From the NCBI GenBank assembly GCA_028015205.1, contig CM051521.1:105314513-105378512 (forward strand): a stretch of 64,000 nt of DNA. The letters are read 5' to 3'. A program made the translations under genes and the position numbers. Each line of letters begins with the position of its first letter. The stretch's first letter is position 1. The notes under the pieces were generated by a model. It was not told the DNA's origin. It worked only from the letters and a program-made list of their open reading frames with translations, and made no database searches. Below, one piece after another: positions 10,770 to 22,252 of the stretch. This stretch comes from Mytilisepta virgata. Taxonomy: Eukaryota; Mollusca; Bivalvia; Mytilida; Mytilidae.

Positions 10770-13304
10770 AATTTGCACTTCTGAATGAAATGTACATCAT
10801 TCCCAAATGAGTTCAATCATATTAATCCAGACAAGCTACTAACATGCTTTAATGATGGTTTGAGGATAGTTGAGAAGTAACCTGACTTGAACCAGCAAAT
10901 CATTACAAGTATTAACTACCTATAGACCAAGCTACTTTAACAGAACTACTGCCCAAACAATCATATTTAACTTTTTTTTTTACATAGAACACCTAAATCT
11001 GAAGAAAACTATTAAGTGTGCTAAAATAATCATTCAAATTTTGTCAAAATACTGGAAATATATGGAGGACTAGCAGCGTCATAAGAAAAGGAATTAGATA
11101 GTGTAAATTGATAAACTGATGCAATATTTTTATTATTGTACGACAGAATGAAGATTACAATAATCATAACTTGGATTCTGATTTCTGCCGATTATATTCT
11201 GTTACAAAATATACATTATTTGAATTAATTAACATGACAATATTGTCTTTAAGCAGAGATACTCAATAATAAATGTAGTATATAGTAACTCATGCAAAAA
11301 AGGGATCATGGTAAGTAATAATTATTTCTGATAAAATAAAGTAAGTACCCTATTCCGTGACAGACAGATGGGCTTGGATATGGATAGCGGACGGATGGAC
11401 AGAGTGACCTGATTCTTAGCCCTGCTTCCGCCTTCGGCAATGCAAGTAAAAAGGCAAGATATTTAGAAATATCAAATTATGAACAAAATGATTTTTCAAT
11501 ATCTTGGATATGGATAAATAAAATAATTTGAAACAACAAGCCTTCTGAGTAGCAGTAAACAACATTTTCTGTCATCAATGTTTGGAGCTGTCCAGCCAAC
11601 TGTCCGCTGTAGTTTGCCAAATTAATAATAAGAGTTTTTATTTTAGGAAAATCCTGATAAAGATATCTGATGGAATAACTATTTACAAAAATCCTTAGAA
11701 AAATGTCCACAAAATTGATGGAGAAAAGATTGCTATTGAACAAAAACTTCTATACACCATGATTAAAATAAGATGGCAAATTTTCAAACAATCCATTTCT
11801 GAACATTTATCTTATGATAGTAATTACACAAAATTCACCATTAAGGTCAACAATCATGTGTAATCAAAAGAGCCATTTTTATGCATGTGTGCCTGAAAGA
11901 CTGGAAAGGCAAACAATGTAATATAAACCACAAACATATTTTATATGTAGGTATCTTTATAAAAAGCAGATCAACAATGGCATAGCTTTAACAAATATTT
12001 ATAAAAAGAATTTGGGAAAAGAAAACTTTGTATAACAATATTGTTATATACATGTATGTATAGTACTGCATTAAGTCTACCATGAAAGAAAAAGGAAAAA
12101 CTAAATGTACTGTCCCACATTAATTATGCTGTTAAGTATGAACTCCTTTATATTCATATACCACTGTCTGTATGGTGCTAGTTATATTGGTCCGGGAAGA
12201 TGGAATACCTCGAGAGAACTACTGATCACTGACAGAAAACTGGCATTCCTTGTCAATCAGAGTAAACCTCCCCATGATTTGGATTTTAATTCACAATCTC
12301 CATCCTGACAGGCTAGTGATCTAAAAAATATAAAAATATTCATAAATAACAGAAAAAAACAAGATGTTAAAAGATGATGTATGTAATTTATAGAGAGGGC
12401 AAATTTACTACAATTGAAAGGTCCTGGAAATGCTGTTCAAAATTTCAAAGTTACATCTGCTGAAAATTGAAACAAAAACTGTTTTTTCTTGGCTACAATA
12501 ATATAAAGATACAAAAAAGAACTGATATAAAGTAACATGGAAAGACATCTATTAGTCATCTTCAATGAGTGGGCAGCCTCACACCATGTGGCAACCCATA
12601 GATGGCCCCAACAAAATAACAAAGTGTATAAATCAGTGAACACAAAACTATATCTAATCATCGAACATGGTTGAGAAACTGTTGAAAGAAATCTAAATTG
12701 ACAATACATGAGACTAATTGACAATACATGCGACTGACCAAAATATTCCTGCTCCGGGACTGCTGCAAATAATATGAGGTGGGGCTAAACTAGTTTTGTT
12801 GAATACAGATCCTCCTGCCTAAGGGCAATAATAAAAACAGAAAAAGACAAACAATAAAAACAACCACAAATATATCCAATCCATTACAAAATTAACCCAA
12901 CTACAGCAACAAGAAGGACAAACAAGAGAAGTAAAAACAATGCTCACAGACTGTTCATCACACAATATTCTATCAGTTGCAATACTTTTTGGACAGTCGA
13001 TTTCATATTGCAACAGCACAGACTATGTTGGTAAAGATGAACTACTTTCTATGATCTGACAACAATGTCGAATTTTTATCCTTAATAAATTAGCTTACTC
13101 AAATGATCTGTCAGGTCAAATGGAAATTTATTGAATTAATGTACCTTGTAAATAAAGTTTCATAGAAAGCAGTGTGTGGTATGCCTCAAATACAATATTT
13201 ACAATGTATAACATCCAGTGCAGCATGTATATAAATTATGTCATTCCTTATAAAATTTGGATGGATGAATTATAACATCCAGTGGCAATTATTATATGCA
13301 TTTC
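10770..13304. other. Intergenic, one SINE remnant
   Basis: No exon structure recognised. The stretch at 11340-11420 resembles, in inverted orientation, the 'gtccgtcacagaatagggt' region at 47200. Confidence 0.3.
12185..12325 (-). mobile_element. Degraded tRNA-SINE fragment
   Basis: The order of matches to the minus-strand SINE at 16980-17243 is preserved: 'gagagaactactgatcactga', 'ggcattccttgtcaatc' and 'ctgacaggctagtgatc'. The tail and the promoter half are truncated. Confidence 0.6.
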
Positions 13305-14890
13305 ATGATGAGAACATGTTGATGTGATATGAATATGATTCACGATGAGAACATGTTGATTTGATATGAATATGATTCACGATGAGAACATGTTGATGTG
13401 ATATGAATATTATTCACGATGAGAACATGTTGATGTGATATGAATATTATTCACGATGAGAACATGTTGATGTGATATGAATATGATTCACGATGAGAAT
13501 ACATTGATGTGATATGAATATGATTCCCCTAGAGAACACATTGATGTGATATGAATATGATTCAGGATGAGAACATGTTGATTTGATATGAATATGATTC
13601 AGGATGAGAACATGTTGATGTGATATGAATATTATTCACGATGAGAATACATTGATGTGATATGAATATGATTCCAATGAGAACATGTTGATGTGATATG
13701 AATATGATTCCAATGAGAACACATTGATGTGATATGAATATGATTCACGATGAGAACATGTTGATGTGATATGAATATTATTCACGATGAGAATACATTG
13801 ATGTGATATGAATATGATTCCCCTAGAGAACACATTGATGTGATATGAATATGATTCACGATGAGAACACGTTGATGTGATATGAATATGATTCACGATG
13901 AGAACATGTTGATGTGATATGAATATGATTCACGATGAGAACATGTTGATTTGATATGAATATGATTCAGGATGAGAACATGTTGATGTGATATGAATAT
14001 GATTCACGATGAGAACATGTTGATGTGATATGAATATTATTCACGATGAGAACATGTTGATGTGATATGAATATTATTCACGATGAGAATACATTGATGT
14101 GATATGAATATGATTCCCCTAGAGAACACATTGATGTGATATGAATATGATTCACGATGAGAACATGTTGATGTGATATGAATATGATTCACGATGAGAA
14201 CATGTTGATGTGATATGAATATTATTCACGATGAGTATACATTGATGTGATATGAATATGATTCCCCTAGAGAACACATTGATGTGATATGAATAGGATT
14301 CCCCTAGAGAACACATTGATGTGATATGAATATGATTCAGGATGAGAACATGTTGATGTGATATGAATATGATTCACGATGAGAACATGTTGATGTGATA
14401 TGAATATGATTCACGATGAGAACATGTTGATGTGATATGAATATTATTCACGATGAGAATACATTGATGTGATATGAATATGATTCCCCTAGAGAACACA
14501 TTGATGTGATATGAATATGATTCACGATGAGAACACGTTGATGTGATATGAATATGATTCACGATGAGAACATGTTGATGTGATATGAATATGATTCACG
14601 ATGAGAACATGTTGATTTGATATGAATATGATTCAGGATGAGAACATGTTGATGTGATATGAATATGATTCACGATGAGCACATGTTGATGTGATATGAA
14701 TATTATTCACGATGAGAACATGTTGATGTGATATGAATATTATTCACGATGAGAATACATTGATGTGATATGAATATGATTCCCCTAGAGAACACATTGA
14801 TGTGATATGAATATGATTCACGATGAGAACATGTTGATGTGATATGAATATTATTCACGATGAGAACATGTTGATGTGATATGAATATGA
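13305..14890 (+). repeat. 37-bp minisatellite with higher-order repeats
   Basis: About 43 units of 36-37 bp each end in TTGATGTGATATGAATAT. At least four unit variants occur, with the cores 'cacgatgagaacatg', 'cacgatgagaatac', 'cccctagagaaca' and 'caggatgagaacatg'. The 'gagaatac' variant (once 'gagtatac') starts at 13495, 13643, 13789, 14085, 14233, 14455 and 14751, nearly all multiples of 37 apart. Two 296-bp (8-unit) blocks, 13789-14084 and 14455-14750, differ at a single base. Short antisense open frames across it are artefacts. Confidence 0.95.
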
Positions 14891-15707
14891 AACCTCCTTT
14901 GTACTAGACCAACAGGCTAGCCCAATTTTTAACATGGTAGCTACTGAGTTAACAGCCTGCAGAAAGACTTGTCACATCATGTACTAACTTATGCAAAACA
15001 TATTTTGTTTTTCAGTTACATCAATAACAGTTAACATTCAGATTGTTTCCTGAAACTAAAATAAAAGTCTTCTGTCATTTTAATATTTCAATCCTTGATT
15101 TTGTAAAAACTTACATATATCATGATTTCTTCAGCTATACATCAATATCTAATGGGAAGTTACCATAAGTTATATACTCCTGAAAAAATAAAGTTCAGTC
15201 AAATAGTGGTTCCAACAACTTAAAAAGTCTATCAAGTTGTGTTTTTGTACTACTTATTTGGTCACTTTGTCAGATTTCCTGTCTTTAAAACTTTGATTAC
15301 TTCAACTAAAGCTTTAGGTTTGAATAATTTTGGTAAGAACTGTGATCCAGTAACAGAATTTTATTAAAAATATTTAATATATTACAGTCATTACATCCTT
15401 GGTCGAACTAAATTTGCACAATGTAAATGTGAAATATTTAAAACAATGGTTTTACAAATTTCAAAATAGGTTTATGATAGTAATTTATTTTTTTAAATAT
15501 TTTTACCTGTTTCAAGTACACTTGATTTTCAATGAGAGAAGAGACTCTTAGAATGAGAAATAATCCTTTTTTCTTTAAAATTCTTTTGAAATCTATAATA
15601 CTTGAAATGTTCCATAAATTTTTCATTTTCAAAATATCATCCCTTGTTACAATATAACATCTTAACCATTTTTTAATTATAGCATGAATATACATGTACT
15701 TGATTTA
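14891..15707. other. AT-rich stretch 3' of the minus-strand gene
   Basis: Probably contains the 3' UTR or downstream flank of the gene on the complementary strand. An 85-codon minus-strand open frame at 15438-15695 has no recognised motif and is not supported. Confidence 0.3.
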
Positions 15708-15877
15708 TTAATTAAACCAAGAGGACAGCTCTGGTTCAGAATAAAAATTACATACCACTTTTCTAGGAGATTTGGGATTCTTTTTAACTTTCACCAACTC
15801 CACCATTCCAACAAACCATTTGTTTATACTTTTTAATTTTGTTTTTTCATCCTGTTTCTTTTCCTTTATTTGCTTTG
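15708..15877 (-). CDS. Candidate last exon of the CENP-U-like gene
   Basis: On the minus strand an acceptor-like GTCTAG precedes an open stretch to a stop at 15708-15710. It is Lys-rich with a W-F-V-G-M-V-E-L segment. Downstream position and charged composition suit a terminal exon. The splice phase does not match the end of the exon at 16534-16595 from this acceptor, so an unseen small exon or another acceptor is needed. Confidence 0.35.
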
Positions 15878-16533
15878 CTAGACTTATAATATATGATAAT
15901 CTTACAGAAATTAACAAAAAGTAAATGAAAAGAAAAAAGAATAACAAAAAAAAGCTTCATAGATAGTTTATAAGTTAGCAGTTGATTCACAGGTTTTCAT
16001 CAAAAGCATTCACATGTTATAGTGAATATTTAACTCCCAGGAAAAAGAAAAATCCTTGTTGAAAAAAGGTATTTTCCCTCCCATTTAAGGCAGAATTATC
16101 AATACAATTTGTTTATAAAATTTAACTAATTAAAAATATCATTTAATTAGGACAATTAAAACATTTTACATTTTTGTTCTTTTTTCTTTAGTTCCCAGAT
16201 ATGTGTCTATTATATTTTGAAAAATAGTATTTAACTTCAGGTTATTGTTTCAAGTAATAAACAATAAATTCTAACTAATAGATTCTTAAGCAATGGCTGT
16301 TGACAAGATAAAACCAGAGAACTATATCGAAATCTTTTAATATTTTACATTACTTTTTAATTTTGGTTAAGTTTTATGAATGAACAATCAAACACTTATC
16401 TAATGTGTGCCCTTTTAAGAGTTCTATTAGTTTCTTTGTCCTCTGTAATCCAATTAAAAAAGTGTTTTAATGTGTATTATATTATTACAGAGGCCAGAAG
16501 GGAGTGTTGGTAGTGTTTAAGCTAATTATTTAC

Positions 16534-16595
16534 CTTGACCTTTCTTGTTGAAGAGTAAGTAATTTTTCCCTCTGAAATTTAACATCATGTCTGGT
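16534..16595 (-). CDS. CENP-U-like gene, internal exon (TRHDVKF)
   Basis: The acceptor TTTTACAG and donor AAG|GTAAAT on the minus strand bound 62 nt. In the frame inherited from the exon at 18136-18183 it is fully open and reads as a charged helix beginning TRHDVKFQREKLL, typical of a coiled coil. Confidence 0.5.
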
Positions 16596-16979
16596 CTGTA
16601 AAAGATATAGACTTGTACAGGTATCTGAGAACCATATGTTTATTATCAACTCTGACCATATAAAGATTTAACAACTATAATACATGTACTATATAGCAAG
16701 TAATGTTGATGAGTGTAAAATTTCATAAACAAATATCTATGCTAAATAATTTGGCATTTTAAATTTTGGTTGATTATTCTCAAATTGATTGTAATTATGT
16801 CTGCATATAAAATTTAGAGGATAAATTTTGGTCATTTTTAAGCTACCGCTGAAAAAAACCCAATAACTACTACCCAACAAAAATAACCTTCTATTAAGAA
16901 ATTTACTCCTGGTTTTAATACGTCTAATAACTTTTCACATAAAAACACTGTCATCTTACAACAGGAAGGGAAACATTAT

Positions 16980-17243
16980 TTTGTTTGTTTGTTTAGTTGG
17001 GGTTTTACACTGTTTTCAGCACATTTGGCTATTTCACGGTGGCCTGTTTTTATTGGTTGAGGAAGCCGGAGTACCCGGAGAGAACCACTGACCTTTGGTG
17101 GGAAAATTGGCAATCCTTGTCAATTTAGATCGGAGTCTAACACACCCCACCGCAGCGCAGGTGTGATTCGAACTCACGACCTCAGTGTTGACAGGCTAGT
17201 GATCAATGGTAGTCTTGACAAACTACCTAGACCACTTGGCCAC
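16980..17243 (-). mobile_element. tRNA-derived SINE, intact with target-site duplication
   Basis: A reverse-strand copy of the element at 2997-3267. The (TTTG)n end is at 16980, the body with 'gaagccggagtacccggag' follows, and the reversed B-box (GATTCGAACTC) and A-box (CCACTTGGCC) lie near the right end. A perfect 12-bp duplication, GGGAAACATTAT, flanks it at 16968-16979 and 17244-17255. It lies in an intron of the minus-strand gene, in the gene's own orientation. Confidence 0.85.
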
Positions 17244-18135
17244 GGGAAACATTATAGTAGAATGACATGATCGTATATTATAAAACTGATATAACATGTA
17301 CCAGTAAAAGGGTTTCCTCAAACATAAGAAATCATATAATTAAACATACATGTAATACTAAATTTGATGAATTGCTTTTGATATTTGGAGCCATGGAAAT
17401 TGAAATTGTTTGCTTCCACCAAAATTCATATTCATGTATATTTATTTAAATTTTTTAACAATTTTTTGGGGGTGTTTTGGTTACACTTACTTACAGTATA
17501 GCTAACTGTTGCAATGTTTGTTCAAGAAAAGTAGCATTCTTCGAAAGTCTGCACAGGGAGTGATACACTACCATTTCAACAAAATATGATAACTGAAGAA
17601 TATTTCAATTGAATTTTGCTCATGTTTTTTGGACCAAGTGAACTGTTGGGAATCCCTTAGTACAATAGTCAACATTAGTTCCCACAAAATGAAGAAAATC
17701 ATATATTATTGCAGAATCCATAGAATATCTACATTTCTCTAATTCTGTGCGCATTTATACATCTCTTGTCTCCATGTGACCCGTTTGATAAATTCCGATA
17801 TCACCACATCTGGTTAAATGCTCGTGAAATTTCCATCTGGAAGACCTCTTGGAGTTTTACATTGTCATTAGAGAAAAAGATTCTAAAACTCTTGATGCGT
17901 TAATTATGAAATTTATCCACTCTCCATAATTAAATTTTCCCTTTTTCAAACTGCTCGGACAAGCCTCTCAGTTTAAAAGTGAAAATTTAATTACCCCTTT
18001 CTGGTGTTTTCAGTAATGTTAAGGCATAAAAAAATAATACATGTGTTTCTGCTAACATGCTGAAAAAAATAGGGTAGGTAGGTAGGCAATTAGGTGTACA
18101 AGTGAATTATAAAGAATAGTGAAGTACATGCTTAC

Positions 18136-18183
18136 CCCTGATAACTCTTTTTTATCATATTTAATATCTTCAATTTTGTTTAT
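18136..18183 (-). CDS. CENP-U-like gene, internal exon (INKIEDI)
   Basis: A 48-nt exon on the minus strand lies between acceptor TTTTCCAG and donor GTAAGC. It starts and ends in phase 0 and reads INKIEDIKYDKKELSG, a charged helical stretch. Confidence 0.5.
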
Positions 18184-18258
18184 CTGGAAAACAAGGCATG
18201 AGAGTATCTGATAGAGTTTTCATCTTTTAAAATATAGCCCAATCTTACATTTTCTTAC

Positions 18259-18294
18259 CTGACCATCCTTTGCTCTCAATGTAAATGACAAATT
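18259..18294 (-). CDS. CENP-U-like gene, internal exon (FTLRAKDGQ)
   Basis: The donor CAG|GTAAGA is good. The in-phase acceptor (TTGAAG) is weak, so the 5' border is uncertain. The 36-nt version joins in phase 0 on both sides and reads NLSFTLRAKDGQ. Confidence 0.35.
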
Positions 18295-18793
18295 CTTCAA
18301 ATTCATAATGGTTAAATTTATTTCTGTACATTTAAGATTTATATTCAGTTTTTCATAAGAACCAAAATTTGCAGGTTATGAAAAGGGATGTATCTCTGTT
18401 GACTGATTCCAAATTTTTTATGACATAAAGTGACAGAAGATATACCGCCTGTTTACAGGTTGTTTTTAATAACATTTCTCTACATTTTAAAAGATTTTTG
18501 AATAACTGTGTAATATAGAAAAAAGAACAACACATAAGAAAGACTTCTTTTTAATACCTTGCTGAATGCTTTAATCTTTACTGATCTTTAGTTCCGTTGA
18601 TAGAGATGACTTTTCATATATTCAAAATCATGATTTTCAGTAACACTGATAATTACTTGGTAATATATGGTAATTACATAGAAAGTGCATAGCATTTTTA
18701 TCCAGCACTGGCCATATGTCATCAAAACAAAGTTTTAATTATTTACAAAGTAGCTATTGTATTTATGTTAAAAATCTGAGTAATTCTACTTAC

Positions 18794-18872
18794 CTTTTCT
18801 GTCATTTCCTTCCTTGTATAAACTAACAGACTGTTTAATGCTTTCTTTCCAGATTTGCTCCCACATGCAGAT
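18794..18872 (-). CDS. CENP-U-like gene, internal exon (SACGSKSGKKAL)
   Basis: The acceptor AAATTTAG and donor AAG|GTAAGT bound 79 nt. The first base completes an Arg codon with the preceding exon and the exon ends in phase 0. The translation contains SACGSKSGKKALNSLLVYT followed by a charged helix. Confidence 0.6.
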
Positions 18873-19290
18873 CTAAATTTTTATATAAAAAAATGTTGCA
18901 AAACAGCTCATAATACTTAAGTACATAAACAAATAATAATAGGACAGAGTCAGATGGGCTGAAGGTGATTAAATAAATAATAAAATGACCAATAGATTAA
19001 GGATTGTGTGTTAGTGGAACACTTGTGTCGCCAGATTTCAGTAAGCCCTGGTTTAGTTTGAGTTGCAGACAAAGACGTCTCTACCCCTTCGTTAGTGGGT
19101 AAGTTTGGTCTAACCTCAATTACAATACACGACATATCATGCTGAACCAGTGTAAAACAGATGAACTGTATCTTATAACAACACAAGACGTAATTACAGC
19201 TATAAACAACACGGAAATCTTTCCTTTATATGATTGTTAGAGTTCTCTCCCTTATTAAAATAAATTATATTTATAGAAAAAAAAGACAAA

Positions 19291-19480
19291 GTAGAATAGA
19301 GAATTGAAATGGGGAATGTGTCAGAGACAACAACCCGACCAAAGATCAGAAAATAGCTCAAGGCTACCAATGGGTCTTCAACACAGTGAGAAATTTCTGC
19401 ACCTGCAGGTGGGCTTCAGCTGGCCCCTAAACAATAATGGATACTAGTTCAGCAAAATGAACGCCACACCAAACTCCAAA
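19291..19480 (-). repeat. Dispersed repeat R-A, intronic copy
   Basis: Minus-strand copy of a roughly 180-bp repeat also found at 32161-32341. Shared segments include 'gagacaacaacccgacca', 'ttgaagacccattggtagcc' (complement here) and 'ttgctgaactagtat'. It may be a short non-autonomous element. Confidence 0.7.
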
Positions 19481-19637
19481 ACATACAAATGAACCAAAAT
19501 TCAAAAACCACACAAACAAAGGCTAGTGTTCCTGACTTGGAACAGATGCAAAAATGTGGCGTACTTAGTAAAGATATTGGAAAATCTGGTTAACAAAAAA
19601 GTTTTCTCACTCTTGAAACATTGTAAAAACAAATTAC

Positions 19638-19746
19638 CTATGTTCCTCAATGATGTCGGTAACTTTATCTAGAACAATATCTAAATCCATCACATCTCTA
19701 CTTGTTCTGTTATCATCACGACCTTTCCACATCTTAATTGAATGTT
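19638..19746 (-). CDS. CENP-U-like gene, internal exon (DLDIVLDKV)
   Basis: Acceptor TTTTTCTAG, 109 nt, donor CATAG|GTAATT on the minus strand. It enters with 2 nt completing a Glu codon from the exon at 20300 and leaves with AG, which the next exon completes. The translation has a WKGRDDNRTSRDVMDLDIVL core followed by an amphipathic segment. A TSR-D...(L)DIVL-type stretch followed by Cys/Lys/Ala residues is reminiscent of the C-terminal domain of CENP-U, a kinetochore (CENP-O/P/Q/R/U) subunit. That comparison is from memory. Confidence 0.65.
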
Positions 19747-20299
19747 CTAGAAAAAGAACATTCTAGGTTGTTACCACATGTATTGTATAAATCTTAACAA
19801 AATTACATTCTTTTATTCTCTTTCCCTGCCAATTGTAATAAAATGGCAAAATCGCAATAATAAATGCACGCAATAATTTCTGAATTTACAGTATTTCATT
19901 AAAGACAAAAATATTTTCATTTATGGCATCATGCAGTTATTTTGGCAGCAGATATATTCATCTAAATGCAAAAAGAATTAGTCACTCGATAGATAGTATC
20001 AGACAGCTAATTTTTTGTGTTACAATCTGGAAAAGATTGTTTTAAATCAACTGAAATCAGGAATAATAGCTTCCACTTTTTTATACTACAAAATAAGACA
20101 AAAACAAACAAAAAAAATAACACTTTTCATGGGAACTATATCAAAATCTTAAAAAATCAGGTGACTAAGGAACCACTCAAAATCTTTTATATATACCTGG
20201 CATACAATGTACATGACAGAAATTTGATCCACCACCCTCAAGCCAGTTAATCCATAACGGTCTATTATTATTGAATATAATATATTTGATAATTAATAC

Positions 20300-20399
20300 C
20301 TTTACTAACAGGTTCTGTTTCATCTGAAATAATTCTAACTTTCTTTTTGACATTTTTTGCTGGTGACTTTCTTCTTGGAGAATCAGATGTAACTAAAAT
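20300..20399 (-). CDS. CENP-U-like gene, internal exon (SDSPRRKSPAKN)
   Basis: Acceptor ATTTATAG, 100 nt, donor AAAG|GTATTA. Phase 0 entry matches the donor of the large exon at 22253, and phase 1 exit matches the next exon. It is basic and Ser/Pro-rich, with SDSPRRKSPAKNVKKKVRII, which looks like a nuclear localisation signal and CDK-type sites. Confidence 0.6.
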
Positions 20400-20962
20400 C
20401 TATAAATAATACTATCAATTAAACCAATGTACAGTAAGTTTTATTGGCTCTTATATAACAACAGTTTATATTAAATCACAGAATAAATTATTATCTGTCA
20501 AAGATATTTATCGACTAATTAACAATAAAACATTTATACATGTATGTAAGGATTGTTTTCAATTTTGGGACAGGTGATGCAATATAACCAACTCAGAGAC
20601 AATTTACGCTTTATAAACCACAAAGCGGCTTAATTATGTTTAAGTGTAAACTCACCAAAAAAGGTTATACAAGTATAACCTGTTCTAAAATTTAAAACGA
20701 TCCTTATTTAATTTTCAAGAATTTTATGATCAAAATTAAAGGCAGAATCATTTGAATTTAGAAATAATTCACAGTAGTTTCAAAATATGCTGATTTTACC
20801 ACAGGTAGGACCTTTATGCCAAATATTTTGCAATGAGTGGTAAGATATCGGCATAGACGGCCTACCCGTGGGAAAATCAAAATATATTCAAGACACCATG
20901 AATTATTTATATTCTAATTCAACAGTTTGTACGACATTTTGAAATGCACAACATTGGTAATC

Positions 20963-21762
20963 CAGGGTTCTCACTAAGAATTTTTCATGATGAGTCCTGG
21001 GACTCATCATTTTTCAGAATGGTGAGTCCCAGCTGATTTTGATGAGTCCCAGGACTCATCGCCACTTTTTTAACGTACACTCCTGCATGATTTTGACCAT
21101 GGTAGGCCTATTGTACTATTGTTAAAGTTTAATTAAAATCATGTGCTGCCTTAACATACTGACGAATATAATTTGAAATTTCAAAAAAAAAAAAAAATAA
21201 TTGGACTTATGCAGTGGTGCTCCGAACTTGGGAGAAAATTTCTGTTACAGATATGAGCAAAAATCTTTGCACCTTTTGACACAACTTATTTATTATTGCC
21301 ATTTTATTTTGTAATATTTATTTATGTATAATCTTTACTATTATTTTTTCTCAAACATACTCTTAACATTCTCCAATTGACATTGTTTGAACACCTTAAT
21401 AATCAATATTGACAAAATTTCCATTTGTGCATAGATAAGTCAAAATCCGCTAAATTTATTTTTAAATGAGGTCTACATATTGTTACCGGTTGTAATAAAC
21501 ACTGTGGCCAATGAAAAATCACGAGAATTCCGATTGCCGCCATTTTTTTTAGCTTACTTTTTGTCGTTTCTTTCCCTTTCCCCCTTTGATCTCCAAGAAA
21601 ACAAAAAAATGGCGGCTCGAGATTTTTAATGAAAATAACGGTCTTCAGACGCAGCTGATTAGATCTACATGCGTCCCAGGGACGCATGAGTTTGAAGGAT
21701 AACGCGTCCAGTCCAATTTTAGCGCGTCCAGGACGCATATACGCGCCTTAGCAAGAACCCTG
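20963..21762. mobile_element. Non-autonomous hAT-like transposon (800 bp)
   Basis: Terminal inverted repeats: CAGGGTTCTCACTAAG at the left and CTTAGCAAGAACCCTG at the right. The flanks share GGTAATC (20956-20962 and 21763-21769), which fits a 7-bp duplication or an 8-bp hAT duplication that lost one base. Subterminal near-palindromes occur at both ends: GATGAGTCCTGGGACTCATC on the left and ATGCGTCCCAGGGACGCAT on the right, as expected for transposase binding sites. No transposase frame. It lies within an intron. A diverged relative begins at 27505. Confidence 0.75.
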
Positions 21763-22252
21763 GGTAATCAGTCACAAAGACGTCATTATACAATGCATGT
21801 TATACTGTTCAGTTGTTAAAGCTTGTTGGAAAACTTAATATGATATTGCCAAACAAGCCACCTGACATATGTAACATTTGAATCAAAATATCTATATTTA
21901 ACTACGGATGTAGACTGAAGTCTTTGAAGCAGGTAATATTTCAAGTTAAATCAAATAACTTGGAAGTTAAGATTCAGTTTCTAAGGTAAACCTAGGCAAA
22001 CTCCCCTTAATCTCTTTTGAACGAGAATATTTTTAGGGTGATTTAGTGCTGGTTTTGAGATTTGGATAAAGGCCATAAAACAACCCCTACATGTATATTT
22101 ATTTGTCACGTTTAATTTTATCAAATATTGTTTTATTCAGGATTAACATGCATCCTATAACATGTACTTTCATATACATTTCACTATTTACAATAAAAGT
22201 AAGTATAACACATCTCCTCAATATAAGATTATGGCCAAAATAATGTACTTAC

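Noticed and set aside
13636..14562. Antisense frames encoding His/Ile/Ser-rich repeats (NHIHITSTCSH)
   Set aside because: Pure by-product of the 37-bp minisatellite. The period keeps a frame open only by chance and no start or splice context exists.
10151..14890. CRISPR-like regular repeats
   Set aside because: Units are contiguous with no unique spacers and the genome is clearly eukaryotic. These are minisatellites.
15438..15695. 85-codon minus-strand frame downstream of the CENP-U-like gene
   Set aside because: Lys/Ile/Leu composition typical of chance AT-rich frames. No acceptor in the right phase could be confirmed.
21003..21065. TGATGAGTC motifs as hammerhead cores
   Set aside because: No GAAA box or stem II follows. 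They are parts of subterminal palindromes of the hAT-like element.
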